A stretch of 64,000 bases of DNA from Nitrospirota bacterium (GTDB lineage: Bacteria > Nitrospirota > Thermodesulfovibrionia > UBA6902 > JAJYJJ01). The position numbers and the translations under genes were made by a program. Under the pieces are notes generated by a model. The model ran no database searches. It worked only from the letters and a program-made list of their open reading frames with translations, and was not told the origin of the DNA. Positions 18,863-28,115 of the stretch are shown here, piece after piece (the stretch's first letter is position 1; each line of letters opens with the position of its first letter). The stretch lies in the NCBI GenBank assembly GCA_021789595.1, contig JAJYJJ010000002.1, forward strand, positions 62,001 to 126,000. Direction: 5' to 3'.

Positions 18863-20689
18863 ATGTGTGGAATAATCGGTTATATAGGCCGGAACAATGC
18901 AATACCCCTTCTCATTGAGGGATTGAAACGGCTTGAATACCGCGGCTATGACTCAGCAGGCATTGCCTTTGTTAAAGACGGAAAGATAGAGGTCAGGCGA
19001 TGCACAGGAAAGATAAGGGATCTGGAGGCTGAGATACAGGGAGAGCTCATTAACACAAAAATCGGGATAGGCCATACCCGATGGGCAACACACGGCAGGC
19101 CGTCAGAGGAGAATGCCCACCCGCACAGGGCAGACGGTATCGTGGTCGTGCATAATGGAATAATAGAGAACTATCTACCGTTGAAGGAGCGGCTGAAAAG
19201 GGAAGGACATACATTCAGATCCGATACAGATACAGAGGTTATATGCCACCTTATCAATAGCTATACAAAGAAGGGGATGGAATTAGAAGAGGCTGTAAGG
19301 GCAGTATTGAAGGAGATACGCGGGGCATATGCCCTCGGTATACTGAGCGAGGATGAGCCTGACAAGGTTATTGCCGTCAGGAAGGACAGCCCTCTTGTGC
19401 TCGGCCTTGGCGATGGTGAATTCTTCCTCGCCTCGGATATACCAGCCTTTCTCAGCTCCACGAGGGATACGATTATTCTCGGCAATGCTGAGATGGCTGT
19501 CCTCACAGGGGATGGTATATTTCTTAAAGACTTTGATGGAAATCCAATAGAAAGGGCTGTTGAGACCATCTCATGGAACCCTGCTATGGCAGAAAGGGGC
19601 GGCTATAAACACTTCATGTTAAAGGAGATATACGAGCAACCAAGGGCAATAATGGATACATTAAGAGGAAGGTTCTCACTTGAATCAGGTGAGGTGAATA
19701 TAGAGGAGTTCGGCATAGGAGAGGAAATACTGAGGAATACCGAAAAGGTCTTTATTGTTGCATGCGGCACATCCTGGCATGCTGCCCTGTGCGGCAAAAA
19801 CATGATAGAGGGCATAGCAAGGCTTCAGGCAGAGGTGGACATCGCCTCTGAGTTCCGCTACAGGCAGCCCATAATCCGCGATAATACCCTGTTTATTGCA
19901 ATAACCCAGTCAGGCGAGACAGCAGACACAATTGCTGCCCAGAGAGAGGCAAAGAGGCTTGGAGCAAAGGTCTTGAGCATATGCAATGTCGTTGGAAGCA
20001 CATCCTCGAGGGAGGCAGATGGTGTATTCTATACGCATTCAGGTCTAGAGATAGGCGTTGCATCCACAAAGGCGTTTGTATCACAGCTCGTTGCCCTTTA
20101 TCTTATTGCCATAGCCCTCGGCAGGTATAGGAATAATATTGATGCAGATATGGCCAGGAGCCTGCTTACAGATCTCATGGAGATACCTGAGAAGGTCGAA
20201 TGGCTGCTTGAGATGGACAATACTTACACAAACATTGCAAGGGAGCTGTTTAAGGCCAGGGATTTTCTATACATAGGCAGGGGTATAAACTATCCCATTG
20301 CGCTTGAGGGCGCCTTAAAGCTGAAGGAGATCTCATACATCCATGCAGAAGGCTATCCGGCAGGAGAGATGAAACACGGCCCTATAGCCCTGATTGACGA
20401 GGAGATACCTGTTGTTGTTATAGCGCCAAGGGACAATGTATACGAAAAGATATTGTCTAATATTGAAGAGGTAAAGAGCAGGGGTGGAAGGGTTATAGCC
20501 CTTGCAAACACAGGGGATCCGATAAAGGATAGGACACCCTTTGCTATTTTTGTCCCGGAATCCAACCACTATTTGTCTCCGATCCTCTTTACCATACCGC
20601 TGCAACTCCTTGCCTATCACATGGCTGTCTTAAGGGGATGCGATGTTGATCAGCCGAGAAATCTTGCAAAGAGTGTAACAGTAGAATAG
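18863..20689 (+). CDS. glmS: GlmS, glutamine-fructose-6-phosphate aminotransferase
   Basis: Makes glucosamine-6-phosphate from fructose-6-phosphate and glutamine, the first step toward UDP-GlcNAc. The N-terminal class II glutaminase starts MCGIIGYIG, leaving Cys1 as nucleophile. GHTRWATHGRPSEENAHPH follows. Two SIS domains form the isomerase, with the CGTSWHAAL and SQSGETADT-type (TQSGETADT) phosphosugar loops. It ends with LAKSVTVE, the usual GlmS C-terminus. The 608-residue length is standard. GGAAGG lies eight bases before the ATG. The 61-base gap after glmU holds the repeat array, and I see no glmS ribozyme there. Confidence 0.97.
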   Translation: MCGIIGYIGRNNAIPLLIEGLKRLEYRGYDSAGIAFVKDGKIEVRRCTGKIRDLEAEIQGELINTKIGIGHTRWATHGRPSEENAHPHRADGIVVVHNGIIENYLPLKERLKREGHTFRSDTDTEVICHLINSYTKKGMELEEAVRAVLKEIRGAYALGILSEDEPDKVIAVRKDSPLVLGLGDGEFFLASDIPAFLSSTRDTIILGNAEMAVLTGDGIFLKDFDGNPIERAVETISWNPAMAERGGYKHFMLKEIYEQPRAIMDTLRGRFSLESGEVNIEEFGIGEEILRNTEKVFIVACGTSWHAALCGKNMIEGIARLQAEVDIASEFRYRQPIIRDNTLFIAITQSGETADTIAAQREAKRLGAKVLSICNVVGSTSSREADGVFYTHSGLEIGVASTKAFVSQLVALYLIAIALGRYRNNIDADMARSLLTDLMEIPEKVEWLLEMDNTYTNIARELFKARDFLYIGRGINYPIALEGALKLKEISYIHAEGYPAGEMKHGPIALIDEEIPVVVIAPRDNVYEKILSNIEEVKSRGGRVIALANTGDPIKDRTPFAIFVPESNHYLSPILFTIPLQLLAYHMAVLRGCDVDQPRNLAKSVTVE

Positions 20690-20719
20690 AGGGGAAGATT
20701 TAAAACCTATAAAGATGTT

Positions 20720-22834
20720 ATGATAATAAAAGACATGTTAAAGGCATTGAATCCACAACAGCAAGAGGCCCTGCTGCACACTGATGGTCCAGTTTTAGTG
20801 CTTGCAGGGGCTGGCAGCGGGAAGACAAGGGTAATAACTTACAGATTTGCCTATCTGGCAAAAAAGTTAGACGTCCCACCCTCCTGTATCCTTGCCATGA
20901 CCTTTACCAACAAGGCGGCTGATGAGATGAGGCAGAGGATAGAGGCACTCATCGGCAAATCCCTTAAGAGGCTCTGGATAGGGACATTTCATGCCACCTG
21001 CTCCAGGATCCTGAGGCATGAGATAGGGGCAATTGGTTTTAGGAGCAATTTTGCAATCTATGACGAAGCTGACCAGGGCAACCTCCTTCGTTCAATACTC
21101 AAGGATTTTAAGATCCATGAGGCACTCTACAAGAACATTGCAGCAAGGATTAGCACTCTCAAGGCGTCCCTTATTGGTCCTGAGGAGCTTCTCTCAAGCG
21201 GAGATGGCTTTGGCTTTGACGAGAAGCTTGCAAAGATATATCTGAGGTATCAGGACGAGCTCAGGAGGAATAATGCCCTTGATTTTGACGACCTCATTAT
21301 GCACAGCGTAAGGCTTTTTGAAAAGCACCCCCACATAGCAAAGAAATACCAGAAGGATTTTACACATATCATGGTAGATGAATTTCAGGATACAAACACA
21401 GCCCAGTACAAACTGGCAAAACTCCTTGCAGCAAGACACAGAAACATATGTGCTGTCGGAGACGACGACCAGAGCATATATAAGTTCAGGGGCGCAAACC
21501 TGAAGAACATACTTGAGTTCGAAAAAGACTTCCCTGATGCAAAGGTAGTAAAGCTTGAGCAGAACTATCGTTCAACCCAGAATATACTTGACGCTGCCTG
21601 GACACTTATATCAAAGAACCCTGAGCGTAAAGCAAAGAAGCTGTGGACGGACAAGGGCTGCGGCGAGAGAATACAGTTCTGCTGCACTCAGACCGAAGAG
21701 GAAGAGGCAAGGTATATCGCCAAGTCCATCAAAGAGATATATCTCAAAGGCAAGTATTCTTACAGCGACTTTGCAGTCCTTTACAGGGTTAACCAGCAGT
21801 CCAGGGCTATAGAAGAGGCCATGAGGCAGGAGAGACTGCCTTACCATATAATTGGAGGGGTTGGTTTCTACAGCAGAAGGGAGATAAAGGATATACTCGC
21901 TTATCTGAGGGTTATAGCTAATTCAGGCGATTCTATAAGCCTCAAGAGGATTATAAACTGTCCTCCGAGGGGTATAGGAGAGACAACCATAGTAAGGGTA
22001 GAACAAGAGGCAAAGCGTAGAGATATAAGTCTGTTTGAGGCAATGAAGGCTATGGCAAAGGGCGATGTCCTTGCCACAGGCAGGAAGGAAAGGCTGAAAG
22101 ACTTTGTTGGTATGCTCAATTCTCTGCTGTCCATCTCAGAGAGGTTAAAGAAGACAGACCTCATTATAGAGGAGATATTGAGGAAAACAGGTTATATAAA
22201 TAACATAGAGAAGGAGCGGCTTGAAAACCTGAATGAGCTTATTGCCGCAGCAAAGGGAACAGACCTTGGTGAATTCCTGGACAGGACATCTCTCTTTACA
22301 GGCATGGATGAGACGCATAAAAATGATTCTATTGCCCTTATGACACTACACTGTGCAAAGGGTCTTGAATTCCCTGTAGTCTTCATCTCCGGCACAGAAG
22401 AGGGACTTATCCCCCATGTCCGTTCTGTGGAAGATCATGAGGAGCTTCAGGAGGAAAGAAGGCTCCTGTATGTTGGTATGACAAGGGCAAAGGACATGCT
22501 CGTGTTCACAAGTGCAAAAAAGAGAAGGTTCTATGCCAATGTCCAGGAGCAAGAGCCATCACGGTTTATAAAGGAGATACCTGAAAGTCTGTGCTGCAGG
22601 ATAGACAGGGCTATGAAGATACCAAGGCTTTCCACAGCAAAGGTCAAATGTCCAAGCATAGGGCCTTTCTCCATCGGGACAAGGGTAAAACACCCCAAGT
22701 GGGGTATCGGTGTTATCAGGGAATACTCTGGTAAGGATGATGAATTGAAGGTTATGGTAAATTTCCCTGATGTCGGCGCAAAGAAACTCGCCCTTAAATT
22801 CGCCAACCTGGAAAAACTTCAGGGGCAAGGATGA
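20720..22834 (+). CDS. pcrA: UvrD/PcrA/Rep-type superfamily 1 DNA helicase
   Basis: 3'-5' SF1A helicase for nucleotide excision repair, replication restart or plasmid replication. Motif I is GAGSGKTRVI near residue 33, motif II is VDEFQDTN, the QNYRSTQNIL segment follows, and motif VI is EERRLLYVGMTRAKD. The C-terminal ~50 residues (GTRVKHPKWGIGVIREYSGK) form the Tudor-like domain that binds RNA polymerase in PcrA/UvrD, which favours PcrA/UvrD over Rep. The 704 residues are normal. It overlaps gatC by four bases. A TATAAA box lies six bases before the ATG and no ribosome-binding site is visible. Confidence 0.9.
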   Translation: MIIKDMLKALNPQQQEALLHTDGPVLVLAGAGSGKTRVITYRFAYLAKKLDVPPSCILAMTFTNKAADEMRQRIEALIGKSLKRLWIGTFHATCSRILRHEIGAIGFRSNFAIYDEADQGNLLRSILKDFKIHEALYKNIAARISTLKASLIGPEELLSSGDGFGFDEKLAKIYLRYQDELRRNNALDFDDLIMHSVRLFEKHPHIAKKYQKDFTHIMVDEFQDTNTAQYKLAKLLAARHRNICAVGDDDQSIYKFRGANLKNILEFEKDFPDAKVVKLEQNYRSTQNILDAAWTLISKNPERKAKKLWTDKGCGERIQFCCTQTEEEEARYIAKSIKEIYLKGKYSYSDFAVLYRVNQQSRAIEEAMRQERLPYHIIGGVGFYSRREIKDILAYLRVIANSGDSISLKRIINCPPRGIGETTIVRVEQEAKRRDISLFEAMKAMAKGDVLATGRKERLKDFVGMLNSLLSISERLKKTDLIIEEILRKTGYINNIEKERLENLNELIAAAKGTDLGEFLDRTSLFTGMDETHKNDSIALMTLHCAKGLEFPVVFISGTEEGLIPHVRSVEDHEELQEERRLLYVGMTRAKDMLVFTSAKKRRFYANVQEQEPSRFIKEIPESLCCRIDRAMKIPRLSTAKVKCPSIGPFSIGTRVKHPKWGIGVIREYSGKDDELKVMVNFPDVGAKKLALKFANLEKLQGQG

Positions 22835-23115
22835 TTACAAGACAGGATGTTGAACATATTGTACAGCTTGCAAGGCTGCAACTGACAAAAGATGAGATAG
22901 GGGTTTTTACAAAGCAATTAGGCAGCATACTGAACTATGTAGAGAAGCTCAATGAGCTTGATACCGCAGATGTTGAGCCTACATCCCACATCCTGCCTAT
23001 GAAGAATGTAATGAGGGAGGATGATGTCAGGCCGTCCCTGCCGAGAGAAGATGCCATAAGAAATGCACCTGACATGGCAGATGGATTCTACAGGGTGCCG
23101 AGGATAATAGAATAA
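22831..23115 (+). CDS. gatC: GatC, Asp/Glu-tRNA amidotransferase subunit C
   Basis: 94-residue subunit that clamps GatA and GatB in the complex converting Glu-tRNA-Gln (and often Asp-tRNA-Asn) to the amidated form. Typical features are the [17 protein letters not shown]-terminus, the [16 protein letters not shown] helix, and the [19 protein letters not shown] segment. It overlaps pcrA (ATGA) and panD (TAATG), so translation is coupled. gatA and gatB are not in the window, whereas many genomes keep gatCAB together. Confidence 0.93.
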   Translation: MITRQDVEHIVQLARLQLTKDEIGVFTKQLGSILNYVEKLNELDTADVEPTSHILPMKNVMREDDVRPSLPREDAIRNAPDMADGFYRVPRIIE

Positions 23116-23477
23116 TGCAAAGGATAATCCTCAGGGCAAAGATACACATGGCCACTGTCACTGATGCAAACCTCGCATATGAGGGCAGCATAACCATAGA
23201 TGGCAGCCTGCTTGAGGCCGCACAGATCCTCCCGTATGAACAGGTAATGGTCAGCAATCTCAACAACGGCGAGAGGTTTGAGACCTATGTGATGCCTGGG
23301 GAAAAAGGCTCAGGGGTAATCTGTCTTAATGGACCAACCGCGCGCAAGGGGGCAGTCGGAGATAAGGTAATAGTCTTCTGCTACAGCCTCTTTTCTGACA
23401 GGGAGCTTAAGGGCTTCAAGCCAACGATAATACGGCTGGACGATAAAAACCGCATTATAGCTGGCAAAAAAAGATAG
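23115..23477 (+). CDS. panD: Aspartate 1-decarboxylase proenzyme
   Basis: Pyruvoyl-dependent enzyme that makes beta-alanine for pantothenate and CoA. The self-cleavage site Gly24-Ser25 sits in YEGSITID, where Ser25 becomes the pyruvoyl group. The Lys9/His11 region ([10 protein letters not shown]) and the Tyr58 equivalent in FETYVMPGE are present, as is [12 protein letters not shown]. The 120-residue length matches the family. The start overlaps the gatC stop by one base. It is the last gene of the glmU-glmS-pcrA-gatC-panD run. No panB or panC is nearby. Confidence 0.95.
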   Translation: MQRIILRAKIHMATVTDANLAYEGSITIDGSLLEAAQILPYEQVMVSNLNNGERFETYVMPGEKGSGVICLNGPTARKGAVGDKVIVFCYSLFSDRELKGFKPTIIRLDDKNRIIAGKKR

Positions 23478-23529
23478 TCCCTCCTTCTCTTGATTCTAAT
23501 TACTATTGACTCACGCATAAATAATGTCC

Positions 23530-23641
23530 GATGAGACCCTGAAACGAGTTCAGGGTGACAAACAACGGACTGTCATTCCGAACTTGTTTCGGCATCATTC
23601 TTATTAGCAAACAAGGAAGGATTCCCGACAAGCGGGAATGA
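23530..23641. repeat. Cluster of three REP/BIME-like palindromic units in a 307-base gene-free gap
   Basis: Three short hairpins, each with a five-base loop, occur in a row: CCCTGAA-ACGAG-TTCAGGG (23537-23555), CCGAA-CTTGT-TTCGG (23578-23592), and ATTCCCG-ACAAG-CGGGAAT (23621-23639). They are bordered by GTCATTCC, GGGTGACA or GGAATGACA ends. The arrangement is like dispersed palindromic units moved by REP-associated transposases. No transposase gene is in the window. The rest of the 23478-23784 gap holds only a terminator. Confidence 0.7.
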
Positions 23642-23718
23642 CAAAACAAAAAAAGGTTTCCCCGCCGCTGCTTGCAGCAGGGTATATGAAGTTCAATCAT
23701 TCTTTCAAAAGAAAAAAT

Positions 23719-23743
23719 GTGGGGCGGGCTTTGCCCGCCCCAC
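23719..23743. terminator. Bidirectional terminator between panD and the lipoprotein gene
   Basis: GTGGGGCGGGC, loop TTT, GCCCGCCCCAC: an 11-bp G+C-rich perfect stem between convergent genes, preceded by an A-run that reads as a U-tract on the minus strand. Confidence 0.8.
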
Positions 23744-23784
23744 TTCTGTGGTTCTAATACATCCTAAATCCTGCACATAGAGGT

Positions 23785-24564
23785 TTAACTTATTGTTATG
23801 GTCGCAGTTGCAGAGGTCCCTGTTTGATCCACAACTGTCACTGAATCTGTAGCGCCAGATGCTGTGCCTGCAGGTATAGTTACGCTAAAGCCTCCCTTGC
23901 ATGACGAGACAGAGGATGTCGATGCAGAATAAGGACTTGAGGTTACCGAATAAGGCGGAATCCCAGTATAGACATTAAAGCTTACTACTGTATCTGCTGT
24001 CGTCTTCTTTGTTATTGGGTCTGTGGGCACGGTTACTGCTGTAGGGAAAATAGCTACTGGCGTCAGTTTAGATGTGACTGTCACAGTAAGGGTTGATGTT
24101 CCATAGGCACTTCCTGCATCGCTTGAGTTTGCCTGGATACTGCCTGTATAGAGCTGATTTGAGCCTGTTTTTGAAGCTGATGCCCAATAATCATAGCCGA
24201 CATAGAACTTATAGCTCCCATAGTCGTCTGTTGTAACCGAGATATAGCTAGGTAGAGAAGGGTTAATTAGGTTGGCACCAGACGGGTCACTATAAAATGC
24301 TATATAGTTAAACGGATATGATATGTTCAGATTCGCCCTCGGGACAGGGTTGCCCTTTGGATCAGCAACATACACTATGAACTGATTTTCATACATAGCA
24401 GATCCACTAATATATCCCGATGTGCAGGCCAGATCTCCCATATCTAATGTAATCGCAGTGCTGCTTGGGTTTATAGTTATAGTGCTTCCTGGCGGCACAG
24501 AGCTGCTGCTTCCGCATGAGACAAGGAATATAGCCAATGCCAAGATCATTAAAACCCTCTTCAT
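23785..24564 (-). CDS. Secreted lipoprotein with beta-sandwich (Ig-like) character, unknown function
   Basis: 259-residue protein with a lipoprotein signal peptide (MKRVLMILALAIFLVSC, lipobox LVSC), then a Ser-rich linker and Ser/Thr/Gly/Tyr-rich sequence typical of extracellular beta-sandwich domains. A middle segment (FIVYVADPKGNPVPRANLNI) looks like an Ig-like/Big fold, and the last ~80 residues look like a second one. The ATG at 24564 has GGAGG six bases upstream. A TTG two codons earlier is not needed. It lies 46 bases downstream of pilQ and may be co-transcribed with the pilus operon. A role in the pilus machinery is possible, but no family is recognised. Confidence 0.75.
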   Translation of the reverse strand: MKRVLMILALAIFLVSCGSSSSVPPGSTITINPSSTAITLDMGDLACTSGYISGSAMYENQFIVYVADPKGNPVPRANLNISYPFNYIAFYSDPSGANLINPSLPSYISVTTDDYGSYKFYVGYDYWASASKTGSNQLYTGSIQANSSDAGSAYGTSTLTVTVTSKLTPVAIFPTAVTVPTDPITKKTTADTVVSFNVYTGIPPYSVTSSPYSASTSSVSSCKGGFSVTIPAGTASGATDSVTVVDQTGTSATATITIS

Positions 24565-24610
24565 AAACAACCTCCTTTTTATCTCAAAAATGTTTTAACA
24601 GTTTAAACGG

Positions 24611-26995
24611 TCAATCCAGTACTACTGGTTTTGCCTCCTGCCCCACAGTCTTCACTACACGGGGCGTAATGAATATAAGGAGCTCGCTTGTGTCTGTGGA
24701 AACCTTTTGTTTTCCGAACAGCCACCTTAAGATTGGAATCCTCATCAAACCAGGGATGCCGGCCTCGCTTGTGCTTTTCGCAGACCTGAAGATGCCGCCA
24801 ATAACAATGGTCTCGCCGTCCTTTACAAAGACCTGTGTGGAGATATTCTTTCTGTCTATTGGCGGCGTCCCGCCCACAAGCGGAGAAGTCATATCAGGCT
24901 CGTCCTTCTTAGCCGTTATCTTCATCTGGATAGAGTTGTCAGGGGCTATGTGTGGTTTTACAGTAAGCTCAAGGAGCGCCTCTATGGACTGGGTTGCAAT
25001 ACGGTCCGCTGTTACTGTCACAACATTAAACTGCTTGCCCTGTTTTATTGTAGCCTCCTGGTTGTCCATAGTCATAACCTTCGGACTTGAGATAACCTTG
25101 CCCTGACCGTTGTTCTCCATTGCAGAGAGCTGGAGATCAAGGGCAAAGGTCTGGGCTGCGTTCATGTAGCCGAAGCCAACAGCGCCGCCAGCGCCCTGAC
25201 CTACTGCAGCAGGGAGATTAACAATAAACGGGTTTCCCGATGAGCCTGTGCCGGCTGAAAGGGGTGTCCCTCCAAGATTTGAGCGGTATTGCGGGGATTT
25301 AAAGAAAGTACCCCACTGGACGCCAAATTCCCTGACAAAACTTGTATTTGCCTCAACTATCCTCGCCTCTATCATCACCTGCCTTGTAGGCTGATCGAGC
25401 TCTTTTACCAGCTTCTCTACGGCAGCAACACTCGGCTCTATATCCTTCACAATTATAGAACTCATCCTTGTATCAGTGCTTACATTGCCCCTTGCGGTCA
25501 GTACCTTCGCATCCTTTATGGCCTTCTCAACCATCCCTAAATCGCTGTAATTTACAGGGATTATCCTTGTAATCAGCTCCCCTGCCTTTACCTGGGATGC
25601 CTTCATCTTGGCCAGCTCCTCCTGCTCTTTGGCAAATGTAGCAGTCGGGGCAATCCTTATAACATTGCCTTCCACATTCATACCAAGGTTATAGGTCTTT
25701 AACAGTATGTCAAGGGCCTGATCCCACGGGACATTTAAAAGCTTCATTGTTGCCTTGCCCTTAACATCAGGATTCACGATTATATTATATCCGCTGACAT
25801 CAGCTATGAGTCTGAATATGTGGACAATATCTGCATCCTGAAAATCAAGGGAAATCTTCTTCCCTGTATATTTGCCTGCCATAATCCTCTCGCTCAGGCC
25901 TGACTCAGGTTGTTTTACAGGCTCTTCCTTAACAGGGGCAGCCGCTTCTGTCTCTGGTTTCTCGGCTACAGCCACCTCCTTTTCTGGTTCAGCAGCCTTC
26001 TTCGCTTCATATAAAGGAGCTGTTTGTATGGCAATGGCAATCTTATCATCATTGCTCTTTGTTACAAAGCTGCTCTGCTTTGTGAGGTCAAGGACTATCC
26101 TGACCTTATCGGGGTATCTCCCAATCCTTATAGCCTTGATAGGCTCTTCGTAAACAGACGGGGTCTTTGCCATATATCTCACATCAGGCACATCAATAAC
26201 TACCCTGTTTCCCTTGAGCGGGAAGACCCTTGGACTCATCATTCCATTACCGACAATTGTTACAGTAACATTGCCTTGCTGTCTTGAGACATCTATGGCG
26301 TTTATCTCTGTTGCCTGTGCGACTGCCTTTTCTGCTGAATCTACTGAAGTGGCCGAAGCGGCCTTTTGCTCGGCTTGAGGTTTTTCCTCTGCCTTTACTG
26401 TAGCAGCAGCGTCAGTCTTTGGCTCCTCAGGAGACTCTTTAACCATTGAGTCTGCCGAAGATGTCTCCTTTACCTCTGTTGCTGTGACAACCTCGGGTTT
26501 TGCCTCTGTCTCAGATGATGTCTTATCTTCCTCTATTGCATTTTTTGCTTTTACATCTGTGTCCTGTTGTCCGCTCATGGCTTGCCCAGGGGTTGCCTTT
26601 GCCTGAAGGATAAGGGTATTACCTTCCTGTTGTGGCGTAAAGTCCATCGGATTTGACAGGGTTATCTCTAACCGTGATGTCCCGGGATGGCCTTCCACCT
26701 CTTTAGGGACTATCTCGACAATCCCTCCCTTATCAATAAGCATCTTATCATTAATCCTTCCGAGGGAGGCGCCAGATAGATCCACATAAACCTTAAATGG
26801 GTCATCGGGTTTATATACAGTATATGTCAATGGCGAACTGCTCTGTATCATGACTTCTGTTATACCGTCTGATTCCTTGACATCCAAACTCAGGAGGGTT
26901 GGGCCCTTGGTATTTTCACCTTCCTTGACCTGTCCTGTTGTAGCACAGCCCATTAAAAAGACAAATGTCAGTAATAATAACCAAAATCTTTTCAT
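24611..26995 (-). CDS. pilQ: PilQ, type IV pilus secretin
   Basis: Outer-membrane secretin through which the pilus exits. A lipoprotein-like signal peptide (LLLTFVFLMGCATTG) opens the protein. Two AMIN domains (about residues 30-130 and 235-330) that bind peptidoglycan are separated by an Ala/Glu/Lys/Thr-rich linker. A second charged linker leads to the STN/N0 domain (ISLDFQDADIVHIFRLIADVSG), an N1 repeat, and the C-terminal secretin domain with VPILRWLFGKQK and ELLIFITPRVV signatures. The 794 residues fit PilQ. It follows pilP by four bases. Confidence 0.95.
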   Translation of the reverse strand: MKRFWLLLLTFVFLMGCATTGQVKEGENTKGPTLLSLDVKESDGITEVMIQSSSPLTYTVYKPDDPFKVYVDLSGASLGRINDKMLIDKGGIVEIVPKEVEGHPGTSRLEITLSNPMDFTPQQEGNTLILQAKATPGQAMSGQQDTDVKAKNAIEEDKTSSETEAKPEVVTATEVKETSSADSMVKESPEEPKTDAAATVKAEEKPQAEQKAASATSVDSAEKAVAQATEINAIDVSRQQGNVTVTIVGNGMMSPRVFPLKGNRVVIDVPDVRYMAKTPSVYEEPIKAIRIGRYPDKVRIVLDLTKQSSFVTKSNDDKIAIAIQTAPLYEAKKAAEPEKEVAVAEKPETEAAAPVKEEPVKQPESGLSERIMAGKYTGKKISLDFQDADIVHIFRLIADVSGYNIIVNPDVKGKATMKLLNVPWDQALDILLKTYNLGMNVEGNVIRIAPTATFAKEQEELAKMKASQVKAGELITRIIPVNYSDLGMVEKAIKDAKVLTARGNVSTDTRMSSIIVKDIEPSVAAVEKLVKELDQPTRQVMIEARIVEANTSFVREFGVQWGTFFKSPQYRSNLGGTPLSAGTGSSGNPFIVNLPAAVGQGAGGAVGFGYMNAAQTFALDLQLSAMENNGQGKVISSPKVMTMDNQEATIKQGKQFNVVTVTADRIATQSIEALLELTVKPHIAPDNSIQMKITAKKDEPDMTSPLVGGTPPIDRKNISTQVFVKDGETIVIGGIFRSAKSTSEAGIPGLMRIPILRWLFGKQKVSTDTSELLIFITPRVVKTVGQEAKPVVLD

Positions 26996-26999
26996 AGTT

Positions 27000-27515
27000 T
27001 TATTCTCCCTCCTCCTTTCGGAGCTCCAAGATTACCTCTCTTGGTTTTTGTCTACCCTTAAAATCCCTGATATATTCCTCAACTGTTACACTGTTTTTTG
27101 TTATCTTGATTACCCTGCCGTTATTTGAACCTATCCTTGTCCCAACCGTTATTGTGTATGCCTTACCATCCGGGGCAGTGACCATTGCATAGCGTGTATT
27201 ATTCCAGACTACAGCAATCAGCCTGAAGTCTGTAACATCATAAAACTCAAGTGGATGCGCACCTTTCAACAACAATCTCTTTTTTATCTCAGGCTGTTTC
27301 GGCACTATAAGGGACACAAATGGATCCCTCCTGCCTTTTGGTTCATATACATAGCCCTCTTCCTCGGGCTTTGGCAGGGGCTTTTCCTCTTCCTTTTTAA
27401 CCTCTTTTGGTGCAACTTTTTTAGCCTGCGACTCAGGGGGTTTCTTTGCCTTGCTGCAACTGTAGGTTGGCAAAAGCATTAGAAATCCCATTAGTATAGC
27501 AAACAGCAGTCTCAT
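27000..27515 (-). CDS. pilP: PilP, pilus assembly lipoprotein
   Basis: 171-residue inner-membrane lipoprotein linking PilN/PilO to PilQ. Signal peptide MRLLFAILMGFLMLLPTYSC ends at the lipidated Cys20. A Lys/Glu/Pro-rich periplasmic linker follows, then the PilP beta-sandwich containing YEPKGRRDPF, the family's hallmark, and a C-terminal segment with VTVEEYIRDFKGR. Located between pilO and pilQ, with three- and four-base gaps, in pilMNOPQ. Confidence 0.93.
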   Translation of the reverse strand: MRLLFAILMGFLMLLPTYSCSKAKKPPESQAKKVAPKEVKKEEEKPLPKPEEEGYVYEPKGRRDPFVSLIVPKQPEIKKRLLLKGAHPLEFYDVTDFRLIAVVWNNTRYAMVTAPDGKAYTITVGTRIGSNNGRVIKITKNSVTVEEYIRDFKGRQKPREVILELRKEEGE

Positions 27516-27518
27516 TGA

Positions 27519-28115
27519 CTATCCTTTCCCTGCCTTCTTTTCACCTTCTGTTACGGCCGAGAATGTCGTAGCGGTAAAGCTGATACTTACAATGGTAGCG
27601 CCCCTCTCTGCCTTTGCACCGCCAAGCCTTATATCTGACATGTTCACAATCCTCTTCAGTCTGCTTATCTGGCTGAAGAAGACGCCGAGATTGTGGTAAC
27701 TGCCTGACATTTCTACCCTGACCGGGATCTCGTAATATATCCCATTTGGATTTTCTTTCTTTGCCTCCGGCCTCCATGATATTATTGTCAGACCTGATTT
27801 AAGCCCGAGGTCTGAAAGCTGTCTGAGCAGGCCTGATACCTCTTTTTCCTCTGGAAGCTGCTCGCTTAACTCCTTGAGTCTTGCCTTGAGTTTTGCATTC
27901 TCATCCTTCAATATTTGAAGCTTGCTTGCCTTAAACTGGCTTTTCGATATCTCATCCTCAAGCCCTCCAATCTGCGAGTCGAGGGCCTTTATTTCCTTAT
28001 TCCTGGGCATATAGACAAGGACTATAAAAAGTGCGGCAATAATTATAGTTGGCACAAAGGCAATAATCCTCTTTGTTGACTGCGGCATGGTCTTTATGTC
28101 AAATTTTAATGCCAT
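27519..28115 (-). CDS. pilO: PilO, pilus alignment protein
   Basis: 198-residue bitopic inner-membrane protein. A short cytoplasmic N-terminus is followed by a membrane helix (IIAFVPTIIIAALFIVLVYM), a coiled coil (about residues 40-90), and a periplasmic ferredoxin-like domain with the VEMSGSYHNLGVFFSQISRL segment typical of PilO. It pairs with PilN to form the alignment ring. The start overlaps the pilN stop by one base (TAATG). Confidence 0.93.
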   Translation of the reverse strand: MALKFDIKTMPQSTKRIIAFVPTIIIAALFIVLVYMPRNKEIKALDSQIGGLEDEISKSQFKASKLQILKDENAKLKARLKELSEQLPEEKEVSGLLRQLSDLGLKSGLTIISWRPEAKKENPNGIYYEIPVRVEMSGSYHNLGVFFSQISRLKRIVNMSDIRLGGAKAERGATIVSISFTATTFSAVTEGEKKAGKG

